Counted from the first letter of the stretch, positions 8,062 through 17,256 are shown. The stretch is DNA of 64,000 nt from Clostridiales bacterium (GCA_018372435.1 JAHAJA010000006.1:138345-202344); one strand, 5' to 3'. Numbers and translations are program-made. Notes: generated from the sequence alone by a model not told the origin.

Positions 8062-9465
8062 CTATCTTAACGTAAAGGATAGCAGATTAGCATTTCCAAC
8101 TCCACGATAGGTCAGATAAATTGCTTGCTTTCCGTTCGGAAGTTTAAGGGGAGTAGTGTACTCCTCCCACACATTCGAATTCTCAACCTTAAGGGTGGAA
8201 AGTACGTCACCATCCCAAGCATTTTTCACCTCAAATACGCCACTTGCATATCCTCTTACCTTAATACTAATTTCCGTTACATTTTTACAATCAAAGTATT
8301 TAAAACCTGCCGTGGCGGTATCCTGAATATTTGCAATATATCCCGGATACTCATCTCCATCCTTACCATCTTGCATAATCTTAGGAAATCGGTTATCTCC
8401 CACATATATGGAAGGAATTTCACGAAATAGATTACAGGCAATATATGCAGGATACTCCCCTTTTCCTTCTAAAGGTCCTCCATTCAGACCACAAGAACTA
8501 AGTTCCACTTGTGGAATCCTGCCATCCGATAATACTGTTAGCTTTTCTGCACAACCCTGTCTACTGTACCATGTACCATTAGTCTGACGATGATAAAAAA
8601 TGTACCAATCATCTTGTATTTTAACTATACTACCGTGATTATTCCCTCCATAAGCCATTGGCTGTTCAGCAGGTTTATAAGTGTCTATATGTAAATCGCA
8701 ATTACTTACCAGCACGCCACCATACACAAACCCCTTTGTTGGATTATTGCTAGTAGCATAACAAAGCTCATGCATTACAATAGATGAATAGATGAGATAG
8801 TAGATATCTCCTATTTTACGGATAGATGGCGCTTCAAAAAACTCATGCCCCTCAAAGCCGCTATCTGCACTATATTCACAACCCGGAGCCACAATTACTG
8901 GTGTCGCAACGATAGTCAACATATCCGATGCCAAAACGGTTGCCATGGCTCCATGGCGGGATTTATCACCTCTAGAACAAAAACCCGTGTACAGATAGGT
9001 TATATCTCCCTCTGTCAACACACCAGGATCAAACTGAGGCTCATCTCCTTCCTTTTCACCCAGACGAGTTCCGTCTTCATAGTGCACATATCCATAAAAT
9101 TCATATTGCCCCGCTGGAGTATCGCATACAGCTACGGACACAATGGATACATGATCAAGTACGTAATACAGATAATACCTGCCATCCGGTCCTACTGTAA
9201 CATCTGGTGCATACAGGCACATCTTACCATTTTTATTTAGTGGGTCTGTGATTTTAGGATAAATCACGCCCTCATATCGCCAATCAGCCAGATTATCTAC
9301 TGGTGCAGACCAGCATACATAATCCCCAAGGCAAAATACATGACCATTATACAAGTCATGAGATCCATATACATAGACTCTGTCTCCAAATACATACGGC
9401 TCTCCGTCAGGAATATACTCCCATGATGGTAAATATGGGTTATAAGATTGTTTTTTCATAATCAT
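8062..9465 (-). CDS. glycoside hydrolase family 43 with C-terminal CBM6-like domain
   Basis: About 467 aa. The five-bladed GH43 propeller shows its three acidic residues in the regions PDGEPYVFGDRVYVYGS (catalytic base), YAPDVTVGPDGRYYLYY (pKa-tuning Asp) and HEFFEAPSIRKIGDIYYLIY (acid Glu, about residue 211). The last 120 residues (GYIANIQDTATAGFKYFDCK onward) form a beta-sandwich like CBM6. No signal peptide is seen, so it likely acts in the cytoplasm on arabino- or xylo-oligosaccharides. Start choice is open (GTG 9471, ATG 9465, ATG 9459). It is 62 bp behind the GH39 gene and shares its operon. Confidence 0.85.
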   Translation of the reverse strand: MIMKKQSYNPYLPSWEYIPDGEPYVFGDRVYVYGSHDLYNGHVFCLGDYVCWSAPVDNLADWRYEGVIYPKITDPLNKNGKMCLYAPDVTVGPDGRYYLYYVLDHVSIVSVAVCDTPAGQYEFYGYVHYEDGTRLGEKEGDEPQFDPGVLTEGDITYLYTGFCSRGDKSRHGAMATVLASDMLTIVATPVIVAPGCEYSADSGFEGHEFFEAPSIRKIGDIYYLIYSSIVMHELCYATSNNPTKGFVYGGVLVSNCDLHIDTYKPAEQPMAYGGNNHGSIVKIQDDWYIFYHRQTNGTWYSRQGCAEKLTVLSDGRIPQVELSSCGLNGGPLEGKGEYPAYIACNLFREIPSIYVGDNRFPKIMQDGKDGDEYPGYIANIQDTATAGFKYFDCKNVTEISIKVRGYASGVFEVKNAWDGDVLSTLKVENSNVWEEYTTPLKLPNGKQAIYLTYRGVGNANLLSFTLR

Positions 9466-9527
9466 TTTCACATCTTTCTGTTATTTTTTAAATTCATACT
9501 GTTCTTACAACATTTTTAGGTACAATT

Positions 9528-11057
9528 CTAACTCTGCATGATTCGATTGTAGTCATAACCTCTGTCAGCGTTTCTATGTACAGGTTTGAGTTCGAAGTAA
9601 ACTACTGCATTTTCAGGAAGGTTTATTCGAAAACATACCAGACTATCTTTAGAGAATATGCTGTTAGTCTGTACAAATGGGTGTGCAACGTCCTGTAAAA
9701 CAGCAATCTGTGCTTGAGATGGATTTGCAGGTTCACCTAGATCGTGCCAGACTTTCAGAGGATTACAAGTAGACTCATCTACACGTTTTGTAAGAAGACA
9801 TAATTCATTAGTTTCAGTCTTGAATTCATAGTTAAGAGTTATAGTATCGTCCAATCGTTTACATGTCCTGTTCCAGGCAACACCACGGTATTCACCAGTT
9901 TCCATACGCATAATTACAGTATTGTCGTCTCGATAAACACAGTAACCTTCTAGTTCCTTGAGTTTTTTAAAGAATGCAAAGGTCCAAAAAGTAGGTTTCG
10001 GGATGCAGCCGTTTGCAACTAGCCCAAACCCTCCGTGGAAAGGAGTAAATGGTACACCCTGTTCCTCGAAAACATCTCCAAAGGTCCAATAAGAGTAGGA
10101 CTCGTTGTCATCACCTAGACGCGATAGCTGATGAGCAATATATGCTGCATTTTGGTTGGTATCATGCAATGGACAATTAGGTATATAAGATGTATTAAAC
10201 TCTGTTATGTGAATAGGCAATCCCTCGTACTGTGGAAAATTGTCAACGATTTCGCGGGTACTATGTAGATTAGTAAAGCCTTCTTCTGGATCCATCAGAT
10301 CGGCGTAACCATAGTGTCCCTCATATTTTGGAAAATCTGTAGTATAATGATGTCTTGTCACGAAATCTACTGGTATTTTCTGTTCTTCACAAAACTCCAT
10401 AAACCCCTGAATCCAAGGTTTATCACTGCCACCACAAACGGCAGGACCTCCAACTTTAAATCGACTATCAACTTCCTTGATTGCCACAAATGACTCCTTA
10501 AACAATTTAAAGTATTCTTGCATATCAGCATTTTCCCAAAATCCACTTAGATTTGGCTCATTCCAAACTTCAATTGGCCAGGTAACCACCTCATCCGCAC
10601 CATAGCGTTCCATTAGATGACGCAAGAGAGCCTGTATCATGTGCTTCCATGCTTCATAGGATTTAGGTGGTGTGGTATTTCCCTTCCAGTAGAAAATAGT
10701 CTGTTCACCCCTAGCCATCTTCTGTGGCATAAATCCTAACTCCAGAAAAGGTGCTAATCCCATACTTCGATAACTATCCATAACACGGTCTAAGTAAGTA
10801 AAATTATATTCTGCATGGACTTTCCCCTCCACTGTATATTCTTGATAAATAGCCATATCATCACAAAACAATCCATGTCCACGAATATGTTTGAAACCAA
10901 TTAATTCCTGTACTAGACGAAGTTGTTCTTGATACTCCTGTTGCAATGCCAACCCCATTCGTCCTGTACCAATGCAATAATCAACTTGATTGTGAAATTC
11001 TACTCTTTCATCTCCACGTATTTTGATACTTTTGCTTCTTGTCTGTTCTTGTTTCAT
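9528..11057 (-). CDS. glycoside hydrolase family 39, beta-xylosidase type
   Basis: 509 aa from ATG 11055-11057, 11 nt after AGAGAGG; a TTG start at 11084 is possible. The acid/base Glu is in PIEVWNEPNLSGFW (about residue 167) and the nucleophile in LPIHITEFNTSY (about residue 286), the GH39 clan-A pair. Length fits bacterial xylan 1,4-beta-xylosidases. Without a signal peptide it should cleave imported xylo-oligosaccharides in the cytoplasm. It leads an operon with the GH43 gene and is divergent from an AraC regulator that probably activates it. Confidence 0.92.
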   Translation of the reverse strand: MKQEQTRSKSIKIRGDERVEFHNQVDYCIGTGRMGLALQQEYQEQLRLVQELIGFKHIRGHGLFCDDMAIYQEYTVEGKVHAEYNFTYLDRVMDSYRSMGLAPFLELGFMPQKMARGEQTIFYWKGNTTPPKSYEAWKHMIQALLRHLMERYGADEVVTWPIEVWNEPNLSGFWENADMQEYFKLFKESFVAIKEVDSRFKVGGPAVCGGSDKPWIQGFMEFCEEQKIPVDFVTRHHYTTDFPKYEGHYGYADLMDPEEGFTNLHSTREIVDNFPQYEGLPIHITEFNTSYIPNCPLHDTNQNAAYIAHQLSRLGDDNESYSYWTFGDVFEEQGVPFTPFHGGFGLVANGCIPKPTFWTFAFFKKLKELEGYCVYRDDNTVIMRMETGEYRGVAWNRTCKRLDDTITLNYEFKTETNELCLLTKRVDESTCNPLKVWHDLGEPANPSQAQIAVLQDVAHPFVQTNSIFSKDSLVCFRINLPENAVVYFELKPVHRNADRGYDYNRIMQS

Positions 11058-11099
11058 TCTTTTAGATACCTCTCTTTGCCCCAAATTGTTCTTTTCATA

Positions 11100-11128
11100 A
11101 CAATAGACAACGACCTATTTTGAGTGAA
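11100..11128 (-). promoter_or_regulatory. candidate promoter of the GH39-GH43 operon
   Basis: On the minus strand TTCACT (11123-11128) and TATTGT (11100-11105) are 17 bp apart. Both boxes are weak, as expected for an activator-dependent promoter. Confidence 0.45.
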
Positions 11129-11176
11129 TTAAATTGGTAGCGTTGTCCTGCGTCAACATGTTTATATTATATTGGA

Positions 11177-11205
11177 TTGACCTATATGCAACAATGATTT
11201 ATACT
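11177..11205 (+). promoter_or_regulatory. sigma-A promoter of the AraC gene
   Basis: TTGACC (11177-11182), 17-bp spacer, TATACT (11200-11205), about 45 bp upstream of the regulator's ATG. It is near consensus. Confidence 0.7.
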
Positions 11206-11250
11206 TATGGAAAATTGATGTATTCTCACATGAAAGGAGTAACATATCAG

Positions 11251-12081
11251 ATGAATGAAATCCAGTTTATGGGCTACAGCGCCAAACATACCGAAGATTT
11301 TGTATACGAGTTTTCTGAAAATCATGACTTCTATTTATTTATTTTAACAAATACTCCTGCTAACTTTCTTATCGATGGGACTCTCCAGGCATATCCTGCA
11401 CATTCTGCAGTTCTATACGCCCCAGGACAGAAAATCTATTACCGCGCTTGTGGCATGGAATATCGCAATGACTGGTTGCGTTTTATAACAGATGAAACTT
11501 TTGTGACAAAATTTCCTGTACAGGGAGTTCCATTTACAGTTGGCGATCCTGAGTACTGCCATAATCTGATCAAGCTGCTAACTTGGGAATCTTCCTTTAC
11601 ATCTTTGAACAGTGAAATAATTATATCTAATCTCCTACGAGTTCTATTCTTAAAGTTAAACGAGGATTCTACTCGACATGAGCATACAATTCACGCAGGT
11701 AGTCTCCTTAATCTACGCAAGCAAATATATAATAGCCCGCAGCTTGCCTGGAATATCAGCCATATGGCCGAAAGACTCCATTTAAGTACGGGCTATCTTC
11801 AACTTCTGTATAAAAACATGTTTGGTATATCTTGTATGGAGGATGTTATTGAAGGGCGAATCCGAATGGCTAAGGATCAGTTGATGTATACCGCAAAAAC
11901 TATTAGTGAAATCTCCGAATACTGCGGCTACAATAACGTCGAACATTTTTGCAGACAGTTTCGACAGGTGTGTGACTGCACCCCTAACCAATTTCGTCGT
12001 TCAATCTCTCCAGCGCCTATAACAAACGAAAAAGCTATTCATCAAACAATTGCCGGCATAGAAACTCAAGTTTTAGATTAA
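11251..12081 (+). CDS. AraC-family transcriptional regulator
   Basis: 276 aa from ATG 11251, chosen because AAAGGAG lies 11 nt upstream. Residues about 1-130 form a cupin-like sensor domain (FYLFILTNTPANFLIDG and AVLYAPGQKIYYRACG). The last 100 residues hold two helix-turn-helix motifs: WNISHMAERLHLSTGYLQLL and ISEISEYCGYNNVEHFCRQF with the closing TPNQFRR. It diverges from the GH39-GH43 operon across 190 bp and very likely controls it in response to a xylan-derived sugar. Confidence 0.9.
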   Translation: MNEIQFMGYSAKHTEDFVYEFSENHDFYLFILTNTPANFLIDGTLQAYPAHSAVLYAPGQKIYYRACGMEYRNDWLRFITDETFVTKFPVQGVPFTVGDPEYCHNLIKLLTWESSFTSLNSEIIISNLLRVLFLKLNEDSTRHEHTIHAGSLLNLRKQIYNSPQLAWNISHMAERLHLSTGYLQLLYKNMFGISCMEDVIEGRIRMAKDQLMYTAKTISEISEYCGYNNVEHFCRQFRQVCDCTPNQFRRSISPAPITNEKAIHQTIAGIETQVLD

Positions 12082-12125
12082 CTATTGAGTTGCTTTATAA
12101 AAGTCAATTCAATTGTTAGTGATTA

Positions 12126-13070
12126 TTAATCATGTAGTGCACATTCATCAATTCTACGAACTACACTATTAGTATATGCAGTGAAATATTTGAGCCAGAA
12201 ACCATAAGCAGTAGGATTAAAACTCTCAAAATCTACTCCTAATAGTATATATCCTTCTTCTTTTAATTTTGTAATAGTAAAATTCAATAAATTCTGATAG
12301 ATACTTTTTCCACGATATTCATGAAGGCAGAAAGCTCCACAAATATTACACATATCATCGACTTCGGTAACAAAATTTTCGCCATCGTTGGTTACTTCTA
12401 TGAATGCAATCAGTTTCTCGCTATCCTTGGCAATAAACAGCCTGGAGTTACGTTCCTCTGCGCGAGCTAACCAACCTTCAAACTCCTCGAAAGAAGAATG
12501 CATAAAACATGGACTATTTCCCATATGTTCCGACTGCAATTGGCGTAAGTTTCTAATTCTCATTACGTCTGTTTTAGCCAGTTCTTCAAAATATATTCCA
12601 TCACACGACGGACACTCGAAGCTGATCATTGGCCTTATGGCATCCATACACCGAAGACCAAATCCATATGTGAAAAATGCATTTATTGACTCCTCATCGT
12701 GTGCATAATGTCCTATTGCATGGTATGTAATATTCCGCTTTACCCATTTTTCTGCAGCTGCTTGATACATCTTTTGATAAATTAATCTTCTATTTTCTTT
12801 TACAGCACCATGGGCATGAATAGGTGAGAACGTTCCCTTGGAATTTGAACCAAAAGCATTGTCCCAGGGGTCATAACAGCATAGAAAACCTATTAATCGA
12901 TCTTCATCAAATGCTGCAACGCCAAGTTCATTACTCGCAAAATACTCTAAATCTGGAAGTCCCCCTATGCTAGGTAAAGATTGAACATGTTCTCGCTCTT
13001 CATTATAATTCGCAACAGCAATTAGCTTTGCTCTTTCTATATGGTTCTTATCAAAATTTATAATTTTCAT
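12126..13070 (-). CDS. tandem GNAT acetyltransferase
   Basis: 314 aa, about twice the GNAT size, with two GNAT units. The second unit is clearer: LFIAKDSEKLIAFIEV, then GAFCLHEYRGKSIYQNLLNF (acetyl-CoA loop, EYRGKS) and LLGVDFESFNPTAYGFWLKY. The first unit has LIGFLCCYDPWDNAFG and AHGAVKENRRLIYQKMYQ with a degraded loop, so only the C-terminal unit may be catalytic. TGGAGG precedes the ATG but is part of a competing hairpin (see 13077-13155). Substrate is unknown; an antibiotic or peptide amine is possible. Confidence 0.8.
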   Translation of the reverse strand: MKIINFDKNHIERAKLIAVANYNEEREHVQSLPSIGGLPDLEYFASNELGVAAFDEDRLIGFLCCYDPWDNAFGSNSKGTFSPIHAHGAVKENRRLIYQKMYQAAAEKWVKRNITYHAIGHYAHDEESINAFFTYGFGLRCMDAIRPMISFECPSCDGIYFEELAKTDVMRIRNLRQLQSEHMGNSPCFMHSSFEEFEGWLARAEERNSRLFIAKDSEKLIAFIEVTNDGENFVTEVDDMCNICGAFCLHEYRGKSIYQNLLNFTITKLKEEGYILLGVDFESFNPTAYGFWLKYFTAYTNSVVRRIDECALHD

Positions 13071-13076
13071 ATAAAT

Positions 13077-13155
13077 CCTCCATTCAAATGTGGAGGGTCT
13101 ATTTTACGTGAGCCCTCCTTACACGTCCTTTGTTAGTAGCATTTATATTCATCAT
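13077..13155 (-). promoter_or_regulatory. candidate translational attenuator of the tandem GNAT gene
   Basis: In the mRNA the order is: short open frame, GGAGGG, stop codon, CCCTCCA, then TGGAGG, which is the ribosome site of the GNAT gene. CCCTCC can pair either with the upstream GGAGGG (freeing the ribosome site) or, as CCTCCA, with TGGAGG (hiding it; 8-nt loop). The two helices exclude each other because both use positions 13092-13096. This is the layout of leader-peptide-controlled resistance genes. Confidence 0.55.
13099..13155 (-). CDS. 18-aa leader peptide frame
   Basis: ATG 13153-13155 follows GGAAAGGAGCGAGTGCG and reads MMNINATNKGRVRRAHVK before TAG. The Arg codons lie exactly on the GGAGGG segment that can pair with CCCTCC. 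Translation of this frame would decide which of the two downstream helices forms. Expression is unproven. Confidence 0.45.
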   Translation of the reverse strand: MMNINATNKGRVRRAHVK

Positions 13156-13172
13156 CGCACTCGCTCCTTTCC

Positions 13173-13403
13173 TCAATATTTGTCATAACGCATAATCGTG
13201 CCATCAATACTGGCGTTTATGTACCAAAAATTTGAATCTCTATATTCATCCATTAGTGCTTTGAATTTATCACTATCTCCACCATTATCAGGATGATATA
13301 TCTTGGCAAGCTCTCTGAACTTCTTTTTTACTTCAGAAGTTTCTGTAATTGGTAGCCCCAGTTGTGTAAGTATTTCTGAATCAACTATATACTTATCTGT
13401 CAA
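13173..13403 (-). CDS. small J-domain protein
   Basis: 76 aa. Residues about 14-50 form a J domain: EVKKKFRELAKIYHPDNGGD carries the HPD loop that stimulates DnaK ATPase, followed by KFKALMDEYRDS (helix 4). Helix 1 is short and there is no Gly/Phe region, zinc domain or C-terminal substrate domain, so it is not a housekeeping DnaJ. Its ATG overlaps the stop of the upstream gene (ATGA), implying coupled translation. It may bring DnaK to a specific partner, perhaps the upstream product. Confidence 0.75.
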   Translation of the reverse strand: MTDKYIVDSEILTQLGLPITETSEVKKKFRELAKIYHPDNGGDSDKFKALMDEYRDSNFWYINASIDGTIMRYDKY

Positions 13404-13699
13404 TCCACCTTCTTTGTAGCACCAATAGTATACATGATAAAAGTAATCTTTAATAACGTCCTTGAACTCATCTTTAGTCTTAATGCAAGTTGATTGATTG
13501 TATATTTTACGGCTTTTGTACTTTCTCCCTTGAGGTCAAAGAATTTATCCCATACAAGCTTTATATTTTGGGACTCTCTAAAAGACTTCTTACTGTTTAC
13601 CTGTAATTCCAAGCTATTTAGACGTACTTTCATTTCAATTTTCTTAAGTTCTCTTAACTTTCGTTTGATCTCGTCATCATTTTTATAAGTTCGAGGCAC
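13400..13699 (-). CDS. hypothetical protein coupled to the J-domain gene
   Basis: 99 aa from a GTG at 13697-13699; AGGTGG lies 7 nt upstream. The first 25 residues are a charged helix (DDEIKRKLRELKKIEMKVRL), likely a coiled coil. Residues 70-85 (TINQLALRLKMSSRTLLKI) look like a helix-turn-helix. No family is recognised. The stop overlaps the J-domain start by 4 nt, so the two proteins are made together. It could be a DNA-binding or assembly partner of the J protein. Confidence 0.6.
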   Translation of the reverse strand: MPRTYKNDDEIKRKLRELKKIEMKVRLNSLELQVNSKKSFRESQNIKLVWDKFFDLKGESTKAVKYTINQLALRLKMSSRTLLKITFIMYTIGATKKVD

Positions 13700-13788
13700 T
13701 TTACAACCACCTATCTCATTAAGAGAAATCTACTCAATTAGTTGTATTACAAGCAGATCACTTATAAGACTAACCAATCAACTATACG

Positions 13789-14235
13789 TCACCATGATAA
13801 TTTCTTAGTAAAGCAAATTATCCGATTTACCTCATCAAAACCTATTCCTAAATGGAATTTCAAACTTGTTTCATTAGAGAGTTCACAATCACTAGCAAAT
13901 TCTTCACACCCTTTTTCCTTAGCCCAGTTTTCACATTCGTTGCATAACAACTTAGCTATACCTTGTTTTCTGTATTCTTGTTCTACATAGATACCTTCGA
14001 GATATCCTACAGGACTTGAGCACGTTCCTTCCACATAATCGTTTCTTAATCTACATTGTGCTACTGCTACAGGAAGTTCACCGGAATACGCCAAAAAAAT
14101 TGAAGACTCATCAGAAGCTATATCCTCCTCAAACTCTTGTTGAAGTTCCTCAAGATTATGATCTTCCCACATACGAATAAATAACTCCGTTACAATTTTG
14201 CTTTCACTTAAAATGGCTTTATGTATCTTAATCAT
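13789..14235 (-). CDS. GNAT acetyltransferase of the aminoglycoside AAC(6')-I type
   Basis: 148 aa, the AAC(6')-I size. It shows the family's order: VTELFIRMWEDHN at the N-terminus, AVAQCRLRNDYVEGT, YLEGIYVEQEYRKQGIAKLL (acetyl-CoA loop RKQGIA), and EFASDCELSNETSLKFHLGI with GFDEVNRIICFTK at the end. The SN-x-S-FH-GF pattern is typical of AAC(6') enzymes. AAGGAG precedes the ATG at 14233-14235. Whether it acts on aminoglycosides is not shown; many chromosomal homologues have other substrates. Confidence 0.8.
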   Translation of the reverse strand: MIKIHKAILSESKIVTELFIRMWEDHNLEELQQEFEEDIASDESSIFLAYSGELPVAVAQCRLRNDYVEGTCSSPVGYLEGIYVEQEYRKQGIAKLLCNECENWAKEKGCEEFASDCELSNETSLKFHLGIGFDEVNRIICFTKKLSW

Positions 14236-14284
14236 TTTACGTTTCTCCTTCTCTTACTGTTACTTTGCAACAACTTCCTCATTA

Positions 14285-14321
14285 AATGAGTATGCTGTAT
14301 TTAACTGCCTATACACTCATT
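14285..14321 (-). promoter_or_regulatory. leader hairpin upstream of the AAC(6')-type gene
   Basis: AATGAGTAT (14285-14293) pairs with ATACACTCATT (14311-14321) apart from one bulge, 50 bp upstream of the start codon. No T-run follows. The rest of 14322-14523 is AT-rich without a gene; TATAAT-like boxes are present but no convincing -35. Confidence 0.3.
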
Positions 14322-14523
14322 CAATGTAATTATAATATATCCCTTTATTAGTTTACTAATTATACCATTTATGTAATAAAAAAAATAGTTTTAGTTGGAA
14401 ATAAATAAAACTACCTTACATTTGGCGTTTCAAATTATTGTTATAATAAAGCAATCATTAAGAACTACCAAGAAATATATATGGATTAATTAATTATATA
14501 AATCGTAATTGAAAATCTTTAAA

Positions 14524-14567
14524 TAAAAAATCTTTCGTCCTCGGCAATTTACCAAGGAGACGAAAGA
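14524..14567 (-). terminator. terminator of gapN
   Basis: TCTTTCGTC (14531-14539) pairs with GACGAAAGA (14559-14567); on the minus strand the hairpin is followed by TTTTTTATTT. Confidence 0.85.
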
Positions 14568-14601
14568 CTTTCTCTTTAAGCTGTAAAATTTCACTCAATT
14601 A

Positions 14602-16065
14602 TCAAATATGCAAATTAACAATCGTTGCTTTTGGTCTTGACATAGATTCAATCGAATACTTAATACCTTGTGTTCCCATACCGGACGACTTAACACCTAG
14701 GAAAGGGAAGTGATCTGGACCACGCTCTGTTTTGTTATTGATCTGAACAGTACCTACATCTAGACTATCTGCTATGAAGAAAGCATCGTTAATATTCTGT
14801 GTAAATACAGAACTTTGTAGACCATATTCAGAAGCATTTGCGATCTCAATTGCTTCTTCTTTACTAGTAACTCGAATAACTGGTACAACAGGCCCGAATG
14901 GTTCCTCCCAAGCTAATCTCATATCTCTAGTAACATTATCAAATAGTGTTGGCTCAATAAGGTTACCTTCGCGGTTACCTCCAAGTACTAGAGAAGCTCC
15001 TTTATCTTTTGCATCTGCAATAAGTTCCATAACAAAATCAGCTGCTTTGCTACTAATTAATGGAACAACATCTAGTTGATCGCGCTCTAACGGATTGCCT
15101 ATTTTTAATTGACTTATTTTTTCTTTTAGCTTTGCAATAAGTTCATCTGCAACACTATCCATTACGATAATTCTCTTTACAGCGGTACATCTTTGACCTG
15201 AATAAGAATATGCTCCAGCAACTATTTGCGTCGCAGTCATTTCTAGATCTGCATCCTCCAAAACGATTGCCGCGTCTTTACCACCTAACTCCATAAGTAA
15301 TGGAACCATTTTCGTGATACCAGATATCCTTTGACCAACTTCTGTACTACCTGTAAAGTTAATAAAATTGATATCTTTGTGGGTCGTTATATAGTCGCCA
15401 ATCTCGCTACCTTTACCTGTAACAGTGTTAAGCACACCATCGGGAACTCCAGCCATTTGGAAAATACGTGCTAGATATAAACCACTTAAACTTCCTTGGG
15501 TTGCAGGCTTTAGTACAACGGTATTACCAATGATAAGAGCAGGTGCAATTTTAGATGCTGCTAAGTTAACAGGATAATTGAATGGTGAAATTGCAAGGAT
15601 TACACCTAGAGGTTCTCTTTTTACAACAGAAACTTTATTATTCTTAAATCCTGGGAAACTATCACCTGGAATACTTTCTCCTGATACACTCTTTCCACTA
15701 TCAGCAGAGAAACGAATAAAATCTGCTGTTCTTGAAATTTCAGAATGGGCACTTTTGATATCCTTACCGATTTCTAACATCATTAACTCGGCTAATTCGT
15801 CTGTATGTTTAATAAGCAGATCCGCTGCCTTATATAAGATTTCAGCTCTTTCATTTACAGATATATGTTTCCATTTTTTTTGAGCTTCTTTTGCCGATGC
15901 AATTGTCTTATCAACTTCAGCGGAAGTCATTGCTGGTACACTTCCTACCAGACGCTGATCAAGTGGTGAGTAGATATCAATAAACTTGTTACTTTCACTT
16001 GTTAACCAAACACCGTTGTTTAGATTTCTATACTTATTCTCTGAATTTTTTATTATTTCAAACAT
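14602..16065 (-). CDS. gapN: NADP-dependent glyceraldehyde-3-phosphate dehydrogenase (non-phosphorylating)
   Basis: 487 aa aldehyde dehydrogenase of the GapN branch. Catalytic Cys293 is in AYSYSGQRCTAVKR, general base Glu259 in LLMELGGKD, and Asn163 in ISPFNYPVN. The GapN-type end NNKTERGPDHFPFLGVKSSG is present. It oxidises glyceraldehyde 3-phosphate directly to 3-phosphoglycerate and makes NADPH, bypassing one ATP-forming step. TGGAGG precedes the ATG. A strong terminator follows, so it is monocistronic. In clostridia GapN supplies NADPH for biosynthesis. Confidence 0.93.
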   Translation of the reverse strand: MFEIIKNSENKYRNLNNGVWLTSESNKFIDIYSPLDQRLVGSVPAMTSAEVDKTIASAKEAQKKWKHISVNERAEILYKAADLLIKHTDELAELMMLEIGKDIKSAHSEISRTADFIRFSADSGKSVSGESIPGDSFPGFKNNKVSVVKREPLGVILAISPFNYPVNLAASKIAPALIIGNTVVLKPATQGSLSGLYLARIFQMAGVPDGVLNTVTGKGSEIGDYITTHKDINFINFTGSTEVGQRISGITKMVPLLMELGGKDAAIVLEDADLEMTATQIVAGAYSYSGQRCTAVKRIIVMDSVADELIAKLKEKISQLKIGNPLERDQLDVVPLISSKAADFVMELIADAKDKGASLVLGGNREGNLIEPTLFDNVTRDMRLAWEEPFGPVVPVIRVTSKEEAIEIANASEYGLQSSVFTQNINDAFFIADSLDVGTVQINNKTERGPDHFPFLGVKSSGMGTQGIKYSIESMSRPKATIVNLHI

Positions 16066-16357
16066 ATTATACCTCCAATCGGGATGTAATTAATTATGTG
16101 TATATAGTGTGTTACCCTTGCATAATAACACAAAGTCTATACGGACACAATAGTGTATCGTCTGTGACTTTTGTATGAAGTCGCATACTATACCATAAGT
16201 ATTAATATGTATTTATCTTAAAATTAAGTACAAATATTGAGAATACTGTTGTTAAGTAACAGTCAAAAAACAAGAAGTTACCTCTTCAGATAACTCCTCA
16301 TTGTCTGTCTTTAACTGATTTTACGTAACATTTGTTGGTTGATAATAATAATAACCT

Positions 16358-16621
16358 CTATATACCTCTCTTAATAATTGATAATGCTTCGTTATAATCG
16401 TCAGTATGAACATATATTGTATATTCATATTCAAGTGAAAGGTTTTCACCAAATGTTCTAGTTCTTCCAACTGAACCTACCGAAAAAGGAGAAGGACTTT
16501 TTCGATTACGTGTTTTTACTAAATATTTTATATTACTGCTTGCTAATAAATTACGTAGTTCTGCCTGTTTTACAAGATCATATGTTATAATTAATTCCTT
16601 CCTGTTGAATATAGTAATCAC
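16358..16621 (-). CDS. small DUF2007-like protein
   Basis: 87 aa from a GTG at 16619-16621, 8 nt after AGGAGG. The fold suggested is a ferredoxin-like unit: LIITYDLVKQAELRNLLASS, then IKYLVKTRNR, and EYEYTIYVHTDDYNEALSII. This is the pattern of DUF2007/putative signal-transducing proteins, which appear beside many membrane or regulatory genes. Monocistronic. No function can be given. Confidence 0.6.
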   Translation of the reverse strand: MITIFNRKELIITYDLVKQAELRNLLASSNIKYLVKTRNRKSPSPFSVGSVGRTRTFGENLSLEYEYTIYVHTDDYNEALSIIKRGI

Positions 16622-16775
16622 TTACAAAACCTCCTTACATATCTATCTTTTCTTAAGACCACACCATAAATTACCATCTATTAATATGTAGTTTTAACAA
16701 CATGTATCTTTTTTATTTAATTCTAGCGTAATGCCATGATTAGTCAAATCCCCTATGTAATTAGTGTGTATATAA

Positions 16776-17123
16776 CTACTTATTAAAACTTCTCAGATAT
16801 ACGATATTTCTGTCTGGATCATAGAAGCTCATATTGATTGCCCCCCAAGGACGAGATGTTGGTTTCTCTATAATGTCTACTCCCAGTTTAACTAGTTTAT
16901 CATATTCCTTATTAATATCATCTACAGTAAATGCCAAACATATATTTTGATTCGTATTATTTTTTACTGATCCATCATTATACACAGTGAGCATAGTTTC
17001 TTCTGATATAATTGTTTGATGAATGTCATCATTACTTCCATTCTCGGTTTGTAACAACGTTTTATAAAAATTCGCGAGTGTAATTACATTGTTTGTTAAT
17101 AGGCTTACTTCACCAATCCTCAT
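16776..17123 (-). CDS. VOC-superfamily protein
   Basis: 115 aa from ATG 17121-17123, chosen because ATGGAGGTG lies 8 nt upstream; 38 further upstream residues of the longer frame look non-coding. MRIGEVSLLTNNVITLANFY begins the first half and FTVDDINKEYDKLVKLGVDI with NMSFYDPDRNIVYLRSF the second, the standard VOC arrangement ending in the DPDxN-x-hE/hR motif (here YLR, lacking the usual Glu). It may bind rather than turn over its ligand. Confidence 0.8.
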   Translation of the reverse strand: MRIGEVSLLTNNVITLANFYKTLLQTENGSNDDIHQTIISEETMLTVYNDGSVKNNTNQNICLAFTVDDINKEYDKLVKLGVDIIEKPTSRPWGAINMSFYDPDRNIVYLRSFNK

Positions 17124-17256
17124 CAAGACACCTCCATTTAATTCATTGTATCCCATATAATTACAAATATCAATATCATCTCTTCTATTTTGCTTGGACC
17201 AAAATAATAGCTTATTAGTAAAATTAAAACCAAGCACACTAACTTATTCAATAATA

